NCBI GenBank assembly: GCA_018399255.1
Contig: JAGYPA010000004.1
Coordinates: forward strand, 51,456 to 115,455
Source: Spirochaetales bacterium
Lineage (GTDB): Bacteria; Spirochaetota; Spirochaetia; JABMQR01
Length of the DNA: 64,000 nucleotides
Reading direction: 5' to 3'
This document shows positions 7,559 through 17,147 of this stretch, piece by piece. The position numbers were made by a program, and so were the translations under genes. Positions within the stretch are counted from its first letter, which is position 1; every line of letters begins with the position of its first letter. The notes beneath the pieces were generated by a model. That model saw only the letters and a list, made by a program, of their open reading frames with translations. It was not told the DNA's origin and did no database searches.

Positions 7559-9220
7559 ATGTCACAATTAACATATCGGATTTTCCGTAAAGAAAGCGGC
7601 CTCCTGACAATTGTTATTGAGGTCGTTTTACTTTTACTTTCTGCGCTTGTTTTTTCAGGAGCATTTCCGGGGTTTATATCAGATGATGGAATCGGTTTTC
7701 TAGGATTTATTGCACTGATTCCACTTTTTGCGGTTATCCGTAATACCGGATGGGTTCGTTCAGCCTTCTATGGTTTTCTTTTCGGATTTACCTTCTACAC
7801 ATTCTTCAACTATTGGCTGGCATCTTTCCACCCGCTTGCTGTCTATATAGCTCCAATAATAATGGGCACGGAAATGATCCTCCTTTTCCCGGTTCTCAAG
7901 GCGGCGGATCGTCTGTTTCCCAAGTACGGCTTTGTTGTGCAGCTTCTGATATGGACTGCATATGAGTATTTGAAAACACTTGGATTTGTCGGATATCCTT
8001 ACGGTATCGTAGGGTATTCCCAGTATACATTTCTGCCGTTTATCCAGATTTCCTCAATCTTCGGTATTTGGGGAGTAACCTTGATGACGGTATTTCCGTC
8101 AATTTTTTTCGGGCGGTATACAGCTGATCGTCTGGTTGGTGCTGGTGAAGGGTTTGTCAATTTTTTACAGAAGTACAGGGTCGTCTGGATTGTATATCTG
8201 GCGCTTTTTGCCGCTGCCCTGATTTTCGGCTTTTTTGCACTTGGCGAACTGAAAGGAGAAGAACCCGACAGGCTGTGGCGTACCGCTCTTGTTCAGCACA
8301 ATGCTGATTCATGGGAGGGGGGAATAGTAAACTGGCGCAAAAATCTGCGCACCTTGATGGAGCAGAGCAAACTGGCGCTTGAGGAGGATCCGGAGATTGT
8401 CATCTGGTCCGAAACGGCATTTGTCATATCAGTTCACTGGCATACAAACTACCGAACCAGTCCCGCTTCTTATGAAGTCGTCAAGGAATTTACCAGCTTT
8501 GCAAATAGTCTTCCTGTTCCCCTGCTTACAGGAAATAATGACAATCGTCTCAAGGATCCGAACCTGCCTCCGGTATTGAGTGACGGCAGTCTCAACCGCG
8601 AAGATCACAATGCAGTTATTCTCTATGAGGACGGCGGCTTGAAGGAAATATATTGGAAGCAGCATCTGGTTCCTTTTACTGAACACTTTCCCTATGAGAA
8701 AACTCTTCCGCGCTTCAATGCCCTGCTTCTGGCAAATGATTACCACTATTGGTCAAAGGGGACTGAAGCAACTGTCTTTGAAACCGGCAACGGGGTAAAG
8801 TTTTCAACCCCGATCTGCTTTGAGGATGTTTTTGGCTATCTTTCTGCCAATTTTGTCACAGCCGGAGCAGATGTTATAGTAAACATGACAAATGACTCAT
8901 GGTCGGGAGCTGTTTCGGCACAAATGCAGCACATGGCTATGGGTGTTTTTCGGTCAATAGAGAATCGGAGAACAACGGTCAGAGGCACCAACTCCGGCAT
9001 GACCTGTGTTATCGACCCGGGCGGCAACATTCTCGATATTATGGAACCTTTTGTTGTCGGCTATATGGTTACTGATGTACCTATCTACACCTATAGAGAT
9101 ACGCTCTATACTCGCCTGGTGGATTGGTTTCCGAAACTGCTGATAGGTGTTTCCCTTGCGCTTCTCGCTTTCGGACTTGGTCGGGCGATTCTACATCGGG
9201 CTAAGGCAGATAAAGATTGA
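7559..9220 (+). CDS. lnt: Apolipoprotein N-acyltransferase
   Basis: Inner-membrane enzyme that adds the third acyl chain to lipoproteins; 553 residues. The first 220 or so residues form several hydrophobic segments, followed by a periplasmic nitrilase-like domain and a C-terminal membrane helix near residue 530. The Glu-Lys-Cys triad is visible: E285 in IVIWSETAF, K367 in YWKQHLVPFTEHFPY and C420 in STPICFEDVFG, matching E267, K335 and C387 of E. coli Lnt. Its presence supports a diderm cell envelope with triacylated lipoproteins. It starts 24 bases after hup and overlaps cinA by 4 bases (TTGA), so the last two are translationally coupled. Confidence 0.95.
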   Translation: MSQLTYRIFRKESGLLTIVIEVVLLLLSALVFSGAFPGFISDDGIGFLGFIALIPLFAVIRNTGWVRSAFYGFLFGFTFYTFFNYWLASFHPLAVYIAPIIMGTEMILLFPVLKAADRLFPKYGFVVQLLIWTAYEYLKTLGFVGYPYGIVGYSQYTFLPFIQISSIFGIWGVTLMTVFPSIFFGRYTADRLVGAGEGFVNFLQKYRVVWIVYLALFAAALIFGFFALGELKGEEPDRLWRTALVQHNADSWEGGIVNWRKNLRTLMEQSKLALEEDPEIVIWSETAFVISVHWHTNYRTSPASYEVVKEFTSFANSLPVPLLTGNNDNRLKDPNLPPVLSDGSLNREDHNAVILYEDGGLKEIYWKQHLVPFTEHFPYEKTLPRFNALLLANDYHYWSKGTEATVFETGNGVKFSTPICFEDVFGYLSANFVTAGADVIVNMTNDSWSGAVSAQMQHMAMGVFRSIENRRTTVRGTNSGMTCVIDPGGNILDIMEPFVVGYMVTDVPIYTYRDTLYTRLVDWFPKLLIGVSLALLAFGLGRAILHRAKADKD

Positions 9221-10530
9221 CAAAGTCCCTTATTACTGCAGCAGTCTGTATAATTGGATCAGAACTCATTCGCGGTGTAATTCAAGACAGCCATGTCAAG
9301 CTGCTCGGAGCTGAATTTGCAGCTTTGGGAATAGATGTTAAGCGAGTGCTGATTATTCCCGATAACGATGAGATAGAAGCAGCTCTGGATTCTATGATAG
9401 GGAAATATGATATAGTTCTGACTACCGGCGGACTTGGCCCCACCTCTGATGATATGACCCGGCATGCTGTTGCCCATGCAGCCGGTGTGAAACTGGTAGA
9501 GAACCAAGAAGCTCGACGGGACCTTTCGGCGAGACTGCAGCGCGAGCCGGGATCGTCAAACCTCACGCAGGTGATGTTTCCGGAAGGGTTTTCAATTATT
9601 CCTAATCCTTTGGGTACTGCTCCCGGGTTTATGGGAACCTGCAGGAGCCGGATGCCGCAGGCAGCGGCTGATGCATCCTCTTTTTCCGAAGGCAAGGAAT
9701 CTCTGGTAGTTTCCATGCCAGGTCCTCCCGCCGAGATGCATGAAATGCTGTACCGGCAGGTACTTCCTGCTGTTACCCGTTACTTTAATCTTGCTGAGGA
9801 GACCGGCCGAACTGAGGTCTCTGTTTTTCTGGTACCTGAATCGAGATTGGAAGACATATGCAGCAGGTTTGCTGTTTCTGGAGTCACCTGGGGGACACGA
9901 ATTCAGCCCCTGAGAATCAGCTTGTACCTAAAGGGAGAAAGTGATGAAGTCCGGGAGCATATGGCAGTCAGGCTTCAGGCTCATGGAGGGGCTGAGCTTT
10001 TTCAGATTGGTGATGTACATCCGATTGATCCTCTTGTCAGTTTGCTGAAAGAACGTAATCTCATGATTGCCGGAGCAGAATCATGTACCGGCGGGTATGC
10101 TTCAAAATTGCTTACAGACAGGCCGGGAAGTTCGGATTATTTTTGGGGCTCTGTAATAACCTACCATAACAATGCCAAAGAGCAGCTGCTCCGGGTATCT
10201 CCAGCGGTATTGGAGCGATTTGGTGCGGTTTCTAAAGAAGCTGCTCTGGAAATGGCAGAACAGGTCAGGAATATTTCGGGAGTCGATGCAGCGTTCAGTA
10301 TAACAGGAATAGCTGGTCCCTCAGGAGGAACCCCGGATAAACCGGCAGGGACAGTGTGGTTCGGGTTTTCCTCATCAGAACAGGCTGCAGCAGCGGTTAA
10401 GATTACGTTTCATGCATACAGCAGGGATTCTGTGAGAAGAAGAGCGGCTGCTGCAGTGTCTATTTTACTCGATACCTATATAAGAGGGAATCAACCGCTT
10501 GACATTGTGAATAAGTGGCAATATATTTAA
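9217..10530 (+). CDS. cinA: CinA-family protein (nicotinamide-nucleotide amidase)
   Basis: Two-domain protein of 437 residues. The N-terminal MoaB/MogA-like half has GSELIRGVIQDSH and LTTGGLGPTSDDMTR, plus SMPGPPAEMHEML. The C-terminal amidase half (about residues 280-425) has AESCTGGYASKLLTD, the catalytic-serine region, and SITGIAGPSGGTPDKPAGTV. In characterised members the C-terminal domain deamidates NMN in pyridine-nucleotide recycling. Translation starts at TTG 9217, overlapping the lnt stop. The 350 bases after it hold no gene. Confidence 0.92.
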   Translation: MTKSLITAAVCIIGSELIRGVIQDSHVKLLGAEFAALGIDVKRVLIIPDNDEIEAALDSMIGKYDIVLTTGGLGPTSDDMTRHAVAHAAGVKLVENQEARRDLSARLQREPGSSNLTQVMFPEGFSIIPNPLGTAPGFMGTCRSRMPQAAADASSFSEGKESLVVSMPGPPAEMHEMLYRQVLPAVTRYFNLAEETGRTEVSVFLVPESRLEDICSRFAVSGVTWGTRIQPLRISLYLKGESDEVREHMAVRLQAHGGAELFQIGDVHPIDPLVSLLKERNLMIAGAESCTGGYASKLLTDRPGSSDYFWGSVITYHNNAKEQLLRVSPAVLERFGAVSKEAALEMAEQVRNISGVDAAFSITGIAGPSGGTPDKPAGTVWFGFSSSEQAAAAVKITFHAYSRDSVRRRAAAAVSILLDTYIRGNQPLDIVNKWQYI

Positions 10531-10895
10531 CTTATCGTAGATGGACAGTGTACTATCTGTTTTATATTTTAAAATTTGATCAAAAATACTTTTCCAATTA
10601 AAAGCACTCAAATTGACTCATGCTGCCGGGTTGCTTTATTCAATTGCATACTGATACTTTTGCATTTGCTGTTTTTTTCCGGCAGTTGTGAAATCAGAAT
10701 TTACCAAAATTACATTTGATCATTCCAGGTGCACTTTATTTCTGGTTTGAATGATCAATTCTTTATGTCTGTCTGTAAGCTTATATGGAAACCGTTCGAA
10801 TATATGGAAACCAACCGTGAACATAGAAAAAACCCTAAGCTCTTTCAAAATCAAATCATTTTCAGAAGAGCAAATTTTAAATTGTGGAGTCTTTG
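10531..10895 (+). other. AT-rich leader region upstream of rho
   Basis: 365 bases without a gene. Visible are a bulged hairpin (10716-10758) whose outer arms TTGATCATTC and GAATGATCAA are exact complements, and a 12-base direct repeat TATATGGAAACC at 10782-10793 and 10801-10812 (19-base period). A TTGACT hexamer at 10613 has no convincing -10. rho genes are often autoregulated by termination in a long leader, so this may be a regulatory leader; that is inference. Confidence 0.45.
10716..10758 (+). repeat. Stem-loop in rho leader
   Basis: Ten-base perfect arms (10716-10725, 10749-10758) with an inner CAG/CTG pairing and an AT-rich loop. No T-run follows, so it is not an intrinsic terminator. 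Confidence 0.45.
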
Positions 10896-12998
10896 ATGCT
10901 GTCAAAAATTGAAGGAGCTGATTCGCTTGGCGAAGCAGCTGAAAAAGAGAATCAGGAATTAATCCAGGATAATTCCATCCCTGCAGAACCCCGGAATGAG
11001 GGTGAAAATACTGAACAGAGTAAAAAAAAGGTTATCGCCCGAAAAAGAACGCGGCGCAAGGTGAAAACCGATACAGTACCGTCGGAAAATGAAGACCTTG
11101 ACCAAAAAGGTATTGATCATAAAGCTGAAAAACCGTCAACCGAAGAAAAAAAATCCGATGAGAAAAAAACAACTAAACACAAATCTGCAGCAGCGGCAAC
11201 TGTAAAAAGCCCTGTCAGAAGAAAACGAGTCAAACAGCCGGCAGTTGAGCCTGATCTGTTTTCTCAGGCTGATGCCGAAGCCTCAAGCAGGAAATCAGAT
11301 GATGCAGAGTCTGATTCGACAGCTCCCGCTGCTTCGGCAGCGCCAGCTCCCGCTGCTGAAACAGGAGCAGTCTCTTCGTCAGAGTCAGAACCATCTCCTC
11401 AGGCCCCCAGATCGACAGAATCCCCCGCAGCTCCCGAAGCAGCCCCGGAAGAGAATTCTTATTCAGCCGGAAAGGATTATGGCGATAAGAGTAAAGATTT
11501 TGAGGGCAGAAAGAATATTCAGCAAAATGCTCCGAGACCGCAGTTGAAAAACCCACGAACTAACGGAACCCAGGGAAATCGCAGCAATAAGCAGAACAGC
11601 AGTAAGCGAAGCAATCATCGCGGCGTTCGTGAAGATTCGGGGAACCAGAGTTCAGGTTCGAATGGGAATGCAGTGCAGCAGTCTGAGCAGTATCCAGTTT
11701 CGCATGCGCATGAAGGTGAAAAACTGAGCATTAATGACCTCACCTCGATGAGTGTTCCGGTTCTTCGTGAAAAAGCAGCAGAATGGGGAGTACCCATGGA
11801 ATCTCTGCTGATAATGAAAAAGCAGGAAGTAATTGTTGAAGTACTCAAGCTGCATACCCGTGCCGGCGGTGTTATTTATGCGTACGGATCATTAGAAATC
11901 CTTCCGGACGGATATGGATTTCTCCGGTCTCCCCAGAACAGCTATCTGCCGGGACCTGATGATATTTATATTTCACCTTCCCAGATCCGGCTCTTCAACC
12001 TCAAGACCGGCGATACAGTTGCCGGCCAGATAAGACCGCCCAAAGATGGGGAAAGATTTTTTGCCATGCTGAGGGTGGAGACTGTAAATAACGATGATCC
12101 GGCAAATGCCCAGACCCGCGTTGGCTTTGACAGCCTCACGCCCCTTTATCCTGATGAACGGCTCAACATGGAGAGTAAAAGCGGCGATATTTCAACCCGA
12201 CTTATCAATCTTTTCTCACCAATCGGGAAAGGACAGAGAGGGTTGATTGTATCACCCCCCAAAGCTGGAAAGACGATGCTGCTGCAGAAAATTGCCAATG
12301 CCATCACCGAAAACAACCCGGAAGTAGAGCTGATTGTTCTTCTTATAGATGAACGTCCGGAAGAAGTAACCGATATGCGACGGAATGTAAAAGGGGAGGT
12401 TATCGCTTCGACATTTGATGAACAGGCAAGCCGGCATGTTTCTGTGGCGGAAATGGTTATCGAAAAGGCAAAGAGAATTGTCGAGCATAAGCGGGATGTG
12501 GTTATTCTGCTTGACTCCATAACGCGGCTAGCAAGGGCATATAACCAGACAGTTCCAACCTCTGGTAAAATACTATCCGGTGGAGTAGATTCAAATGCCC
12601 TCCACAAGCCGAAACGCTTTTTTGGAGCAGCGAGAAATATTGAACACGGGGGCAGTCTGACAATAGTTGCAACGGCGCTCGTTGAGACCGGATCTCGAAT
12701 GGACGAAGTTATTTTTGAAGAGTTCAAAGGTACCGGCAACAATGAAATAGTTCTTGACCGACGAATGGCTGATCGGAGAATGTTTCCAGCCATCAATATT
12801 AAAAAATCAGGTACGCGGCGTGAGGATCTGCTGCTTACCGAGAATGAGATATCGAAACTCTGGATTCTTCGCAATGCCCTTAATTCGCTGGAAGATATTG
12901 AAATGACAGAAATGCTCATTGACAGAATGCGCAAAAGTAAGAATAATGAAGCGTTCCTGCGATCGATGAATACAGGAGCTGGCAGTTACGATTCCTGA
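10896..12998 (+). CDS. rho: Transcription termination factor Rho with long disordered N-terminus
   Basis: Hexameric RNA helicase that terminates transcription; 700 residues from the chosen start, against about 420 in E. coli. The first 270 or so residues are low complexity: a Lys/Glu/Arg-rich part with [11 protein letters not shown], an Ala/Ser/Pro/Glu part, then Asn/Ser/Arg/Gly-rich sequence. Next come the Rho N-terminal helix domain ([18 protein letters not shown]), the cold-shock RNA-binding domain ([16 protein letters not shown]) and the ATPase with P-loop [12 protein letters not shown], Walker [17 protein letters not shown] and the Q/R-loop region [22 protein letters not shown] 10896 is used because GGAG lies 6 bases upstream; the GTG 12 bases earlier overlaps that site. 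The core is canonical. Such extensions are known in several phyla and bind RNA or form condensates there; that role here is inferred. Confidence 0.96.
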   Translation: MLSKIEGADSLGEAAEKENQELIQDNSIPAEPRNEGENTEQSKKKVIARKRTRRKVKTDTVPSENEDLDQKGIDHKAEKPSTEEKKSDEKKTTKHKSAAAATVKSPVRRKRVKQPAVEPDLFSQADAEASSRKSDDAESDSTAPAASAAPAPAAETGAVSSSESEPSPQAPRSTESPAAPEAAPEENSYSAGKDYGDKSKDFEGRKNIQQNAPRPQLKNPRTNGTQGNRSNKQNSSKRSNHRGVREDSGNQSSGSNGNAVQQSEQYPVSHAHEGEKLSINDLTSMSVPVLREKAAEWGVPMESLLIMKKQEVIVEVLKLHTRAGGVIYAYGSLEILPDGYGFLRSPQNSYLPGPDDIYISPSQIRLFNLKTGDTVAGQIRPPKDGERFFAMLRVETVNNDDPANAQTRVGFDSLTPLYPDERLNMESKSGDISTRLINLFSPIGKGQRGLIVSPPKAGKTMLLQKIANAITENNPEVELIVLLIDERPEEVTDMRRNVKGEVIASTFDEQASRHVSVAEMVIEKAKRIVEHKRDVVILLDSITRLARAYNQTVPTSGKILSGGVDSNALHKPKRFFGAARNIEHGGSLTIVATALVETGSRMDEVIFEEFKGTGNNEIVLDRRMADRRMFPAINIKKSGTRREDLLLTENEISKLWILRNALNSLEDIEMTEMLIDRMRKSKNNEAFLRSMNTGAGSYDS

Positions 12999-13077
12999 TC
13001 TGCTGTAAGGGTCCGGCACCAAGCCCGATCTCAGCAGCGGACTGCAATAGATTTTTGAGGAGAGGGAGAGGGAGAGA

Positions 13078-13281
13078 ATGAAGAAAGGAATTCATCCGAA
13101 ATATGAACCGACAACAATTACCTGTGTCTGCGGTAATGTTATTGAAACAAAATCCACAACCAAGAATATTCAGGTTGAAATTTGTTCAAGCTGCCACCCG
13201 TTTTTCACTGGTAAGCAGAAATTGGTTGATACTGCAGGAAGAGTCGAAAGATTCAAGAGAAAATACGGAATTAAGGACTGA
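13078..13281 (+). CDS. rpmE: 50S ribosomal protein L31 (zinc type)
   Basis: Large-subunit protein bridging to the 30S head; 67 residues. It begins [20 protein letters not shown] and has cysteines in CVCG and [12 protein letters not shown], the zinc-binding pattern of the C+ form, followed by the conserved [21 protein letters not shown] purine-rich GAGGAGAGGGAGAGGGAGAG stretch just upstream supplies the ribosome binding site. It follows rho by 79 bases, as in many bacteria, and is followed by a strong terminator. Confidence 0.96.
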   Translation: MKKGIHPKYEPTTITCVCGNVIETKSTTKNIQVEICSSCHPFFTGKQKLVDTAGRVERFKRKYGIKD

Positions 13282-13340
13282 ACCAAGGCCCATAGAATGG
13301 AGTCTTGCGCGAAAATCCGAGAAGTTTGTTCGGAAAATCG

Positions 13341-13371
13341 AAAACCCTGCCCGCAGAGCAGGGTTTTTTTT
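13341..13371 (+). terminator. Intrinsic terminator after rpmE
   Basis: Perfect 10-bp stem AAAACCCTGC (13341-13350) / GCAGGGTTTT (13358-13367), 7-base loop, and an uninterrupted T-run to 13371. It ends the rho-rpmE unit. Confidence 0.9.
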
Positions 13372-13494
13372 AAACAGAAAAGTTCCTTCAACTGAGAGCA
13401 TCATGACGGCATAGGCTGCGCTCATAGTAATCTCCTGATAAGTTTCAGTTGCAATAAGTCCCTATTTATCCTACAATTCATTATGGGGGTATAG

Positions 13495-14643
13495 ATGAGC
13501 AGTATCAGTGCACTGCATGCAGCTGAATATGAAGAATCCCCCGGGGCTATTGTTTCCGTTCCTGGAGTTGTTACAATAATGGGTGAATACTCAGATCTCT
13601 GTGACGGCTTCACTCTTGCAGGAGCCCTGGATCAGACTGTTGAGCTTGCAGTTTCAAAGCGAAATGATAACTCTTTGCGTTTTTATTCAGCTGATTTTGA
13701 TGAACGGAAACGGACAACCATTCCTAACTTGAAATACAGACGTGAAGATCGTTGGGCAAATTATATTAAGGGTGTCCTGTATGAACTCTTTCGTCGAAAT
13801 TATGTCTTCAAAGGACTGAATATCACGGTTAAAGGATCCATACCCCAGAAAGTAGGTCTGAAATCATCAACAGCCCTCTGTACGGCAGCGGCGTTGGCGG
13901 TAAAAGAACTTCATCAATTTGATATTGATGATACTCAGCTGATTCAGGCTGTCTACTTTGCCGAGACTTCATTTATGCAGGCAAAGGCGCGTTTAGTTGA
14001 CGTGATGACCATGCTGTATGCTCGAAAAGGCCATTTTCTGCTTTATGATATGCACTCGCTGGATTATACGGAAATACAGTGCAATTTCAACGGAGACCAG
14101 TTTCTTATAACCGAGAGTGATATTCCCCAATTTTCGATACGTGAAGAGCTTATTTACAGGGAAGAGGCCTGTCACACAGGCCTGGCGGCGATCAGGGAAC
14201 GATCTCCCGGCTCAGTAATGCGAGAAATCTCATCCACAGAGATAAAGAGTGCTTCGGAGAGTCTTCCTGAAGACCAGAAGAAGATTTGTTTTTTTGTCCT
14301 TGATGAAAGCAGAATTACCAGAGAGGCGGCTGTATCCCTGGCCCAGAAAGATTCTTTTATGTTCGGAAAGTTAATGAACCGCCTGCAGGCCGGACTCCGT
14401 GATTTGTTTGAAGTATCCTGTCCGGAAGTTGACTGGCTGACGAAAAGAGCGATGGAAACCCATGGCTGCTTTGGTTCGAAAATGATAGGCCCTGGATTCG
14501 GCGGCTGCACAATAACGCTTCTGCAGGTCGATTCAGTGGATATCTACACCAAAAAACTGGAGGAATATGAGCATATTTTTGGATTCCATCCGGCCTGGTT
14601 TATGTACCAGCCTGCCGGAAATGCCAGAATCCTTAAAAGTTAG
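13495..14643 (+). CDS. Galactokinase-like GHMP kinase
   Basis: GHMP-superfamily sugar kinase of 382 residues, the length of galactokinase. Motif 1 is PGVVTIMGEYSDLCDGF, where galactokinases have GEHTDYN: the acidic residues remain but the sugar-binding His is Tyr. Motif 2 (ATP loop) is GSIPQKVGLKSSTALC, and motif 3 is KMIGPGFGGCTITLL. The segment RLVDVMTMLYARKGHFLLYD matches the catalytic-base region, where D is retained. GGGGGT lies 6 bases before ATG 13495. No other Leloir gene is nearby. Phosphorylation of a sugar at C1 is likely; galactose as substrate is uncertain because of the His to Tyr change, so no symbol is given. Confidence 0.75.
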   Translation: MSSISALHAAEYEESPGAIVSVPGVVTIMGEYSDLCDGFTLAGALDQTVELAVSKRNDNSLRFYSADFDERKRTTIPNLKYRREDRWANYIKGVLYELFRRNYVFKGLNITVKGSIPQKVGLKSSTALCTAAALAVKELHQFDIDDTQLIQAVYFAETSFMQAKARLVDVMTMLYARKGHFLLYDMHSLDYTEIQCNFNGDQFLITESDIPQFSIREELIYREEACHTGLAAIRERSPGSVMREISSTEIKSASESLPEDQKKICFFVLDESRITREAAVSLAQKDSFMFGKLMNRLQAGLRDLFEVSCPEVDWLTKRAMETHGCFGSKMIGPGFGGCTITLLQVDSVDIYTKKLEEYEHIFGFHPAWFMYQPAGNARILKS

Positions 14644-14705
14644 TCGGTAAGACAGCTGTTATGTGAGATCTGCCGCTATCTTTCCTGATGCTCAATACAT
14701 AACTT

Positions 14706-15500
14706 ATGATTATTTTACTCACTAATGATGACGGAATTGAGAGCGAAGGGCTGCAGGTTCTTGCTGCAAAACTTCGTGAAGAACATGATGTATGGATATC
14801 CGCACCTGATGCAAACAGGAGCGCATCCTCGCATGCCATAACCATTCACCGGAATGTGGTGTTTACAAAAGTGGGTGGGGGTGGGGGGCAAAGCTTTTCC
14901 TGCAGCGGTACACCGGCTGACTGCGTTCTTTATGCATTGGGAGGGGCGATACCGGTAAAGCCTGAGGTCGTTCTATCCGGCATCAATATCGGATGCAATA
15001 TCGGAAGGGATATTATCTATTCAGGGACTGTAGCAGCAGCCCGGGAATCTGCGATTTATGGAATTCCCTCAATAGCTGTATCTGCCGCGGCAGAAGGTGC
15101 CGCCCTTTCGACAAACCCGGTTCCTATACAGGAAGCCGCAGAATTTATTGTCAGGGAACTTGAAACACTTGTTTCCCTTTGGATTCCTCATACAGTGCTC
15201 AATATTAATGTTCCTGTTCACCCTGAGGGTAAATGGGAAACAGCCCAGCTTTCAAATCTGGAATACGGTAATGTTCTGAAAATCGTATCCCAGGGGGATA
15301 CAACTGCTGTCTATGCGCTGGGATCTGTGCTTGAACGCATTGGGAAAGCCCATCACCAGTCGGACTTTGAGAAGCTCAAAAAAGGCATAATCACCATTTC
15401 TCCAATAAAAGTTTATCCTGTCTGTGATGAAGACCATTTGCTTACTCTGGATACCTATCTTCTGCAGCAGGCCTCTGAAAAAAATGAAATGAAAATGTAA
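14706..15500 (+). CDS. surE: 5'/3'-nucleotidase SurE
   Basis: Metal-dependent nucleoside monophosphatase / survival protein, 264 residues. The N-terminus MIILLTNDDGIESEGLQVLA carries the metal-binding NDDG. The conserved APDANRSASSHAIT, SCSGTPADCV and LSGINIGCNIGRDIIYSGTVAAARE segments follow. It begins 62 bases after the galactokinase-like gene and is followed at 12 bases by the Cys-cluster protein, so the three may be one transcript. Confidence 0.95.
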   Translation: MIILLTNDDGIESEGLQVLAAKLREEHDVWISAPDANRSASSHAITIHRNVVFTKVGGGGGQSFSCSGTPADCVLYALGGAIPVKPEVVLSGINIGCNIGRDIIYSGTVAAARESAIYGIPSIAVSAAAEGAALSTNPVPIQEAAEFIVRELETLVSLWIPHTVLNINVPVHPEGKWETAQLSNLEYGNVLKIVSQGDTTAVYALGSVLERIGKAHHQSDFEKLKKGIITISPIKVYPVCDEDHLLTLDTYLLQQASEKNEMKM

Positions 15501-15512
15501 AGGAGAAATGGA

Positions 15513-15863
15513 ATGAGTTTTCTGCGGGATCTCAGCCCTTCGGGTTGGGATAGTCTCTGTCGACGCTGCGGCCTCTGCTGCTATGAAAAGCAGTTGTCCC
15601 CGGGAACAGCAGTGTATGATCTTTCAGAACCCTGCCCCATGCTGGACAGGGAAACTCAGCTCTGTACAGTCTACAGGAATAGATATCGTAAGAATCCCCG
15701 TTGTCGTCCGGTTAATCTTTTTACCGCCATGTTTGCTTCCTACCTTCCTCCCACCTGCGGATATGCAGCATGGGCAAAAAAGTATCATCTGAGACTTGTC
15801 AGCAGCCGGGAAATCTCCTATATTCATTCAATTGCCCCTGACAGCAAGCTTGACGATGAGTAG
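15513..15863 (+). CDS. YkgJ-family cysteine cluster protein
   Basis: Small protein of 116 residues with clustered cysteines in the order CRRCGLCC, CPML, CTVY, CRPVN and a later TCGY, fitting the UPF0153/YkgJ family thought to bind zinc or an Fe-S cluster. The function is not established. AGGAG lies 7 bases before ATG 15513. It sits directly upstream of nifS-nifU (124-base gap), so a link to Fe-S metabolism is tempting but only contextual. Confidence 0.75.
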   Translation: MSFLRDLSPSGWDSLCRRCGLCCYEKQLSPGTAVYDLSEPCPMLDRETQLCTVYRNRYRKNPRCRPVNLFTAMFASYLPPTCGYAAWAKKYHLRLVSSREISYIHSIAPDSKLDDE

Positions 15864-15986
15864 ATCTGCAAGTACTTTAATACTACTGGAATTGTATGGC
15901 TTTGTGAGTGTAATTGATAACACCAACAAGAACGATATTCTACCTGATTATCAAGCATTTCCGGGTTTTTTGAAGAGGGAGTATTG

Positions 15987-17147
15987 ATGGCTGAAAAGAT
16001 TTTCTATATGGATAATAACGCAACAACCAGAGTTGATCCGGCAGTCAGGCAAGCTGTTATGGAGAGTTTTGATCTTTACGGCAATGCCTCCAGTATGCAC
16101 AGTCCGGGAAGACATGCGTCAGCTGCAGTAGAAAAGGCCAGAGGTCAGGTAGCCGCCCTGCTTGGTGCGGATGCGGATGAAATTATCTTTACCAGCGGCG
16201 GATCAGAGTCAAACAATACGGTTATGGACCTGGTTATTTCCGATCTTTTTTCCGGAAGTGGTCGAAAGAGAATAATAACATCTTCCATTGAGCATCCAAG
16301 CATAGTGGAAACAGTTGAAATCTATCGCGAAAAAGGGTTTCCTGTTACCATAATCGGGGTGGATTCTACCGGCAAGCTGAATATGGACGAACTGCGGAAG
16401 GAAGCCCGTGAAGATGTTGCCCTGATATCAATAATGACGGCTAATAATGAAATTGGCACTATTCAGGATATTGCAGAAATAACCAGGGTGGCTGCATCGT
16501 GCGGGGCCTTGATGCATACCGATGCGGTACAGGCTGCCGGTCGGATACCCCTCGATCTGCACGGTTTCGGGGTGGATTTTGCCAGTATTTCAGGACACAA
16601 GTTTCATGCTCCCAAAGGGATAGGAGCGCTTTTTGTGAGAAAAGGTCTTCACATAGCCCCCCTTATTCGCGGCGGGCATCAGGAGGGCGGACAGCGGGCC
16701 GGCACCTATAATACTCCGGGAATTGTGGGAATAGGTGCTGCAGCGGAAATAGCTCTGAGGCTTTTAGACGAAGACGGAAAAAGAATTGCTCTGCTTCGCG
16801 ACAGACTGCGCAGAGGCATTGAGGCTTCAATTCCTGATGTCCACATAAACGGACATCCCGTCGATATTCTTCCCGGGACGCTGAATGTATCTTTTCCCGG
16901 CGCTGAGGGTGAGTCAATACTGCTCTACCTTGATATGGAAGGTGTGGCGGTTTCGACCGGGTCTGCTTGTGCAACCGGTTCTCTTGAACCGTCTTATGTG
17001 CTTATCGCCACAGGAGTGGGGGCGGAACTTGCCCATGGATCGATCCGCTTCAGCCTTGGACGGTATTCCACCGATGAAGATGTGGATTTCGTATTAAGTA
17101 AACTGCCGTCGATAATTTTGCGGCTCAGGGAGATGTCTACACTATGA
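15987..17147 (+). CDS. nifS: Cysteine desulfurase (NifS/IscS family)
   Basis: PLP enzyme releasing sulfur from cysteine as a persulfide for Fe-S assembly; 386 residues. MDNNATTRVDPAV starts the aminotransferase class V fold, SISGHKFHAPKGIGAL contains the PLP lysine, and VSTGSACATGSLEPS carries the catalytic cysteine on a short loop, as in group I enzymes. ATG 15987 is preferred to the adjacent TTG because GAGGGA lies 6 bases upstream. It overlaps the downstream NifU-like scaffold by 4 bases (ATGA), so sulfur donor and scaffold are translationally coupled. Confidence 0.95.
   Translation: MAEKIFYMDNNATTRVDPAVRQAVMESFDLYGNASSMHSPGRHASAAVEKARGQVAALLGADADEIIFTSGGSESNNTVMDLVISDLFSGSGRKRIITSSIEHPSIVETVEIYREKGFPVTIIGVDSTGKLNMDELRKEAREDVALISIMTANNEIGTIQDIAEITRVAASCGALMHTDAVQAAGRIPLDLHGFGVDFASISGHKFHAPKGIGALFVRKGLHIAPLIRGGHQEGGQRAGTYNTPGIVGIGAAAEIALRLLDEDGKRIALLRDRLRRGIEASIPDVHINGHPVDILPGTLNVSFPGAEGESILLYLDMEGVAVSTGSACATGSLEPSYVLIATGVGAELAHGSIRFSLGRYSTDEDVDFVLSKLPSIILRLREMSTL

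Noticed and set aside
12146..12934. 262-codon minus-strand frame inside rho
   Set aside because: It is antisense to the highly conserved Rho ATPase domain, has low-complexity Ser/Arg content and no family match.
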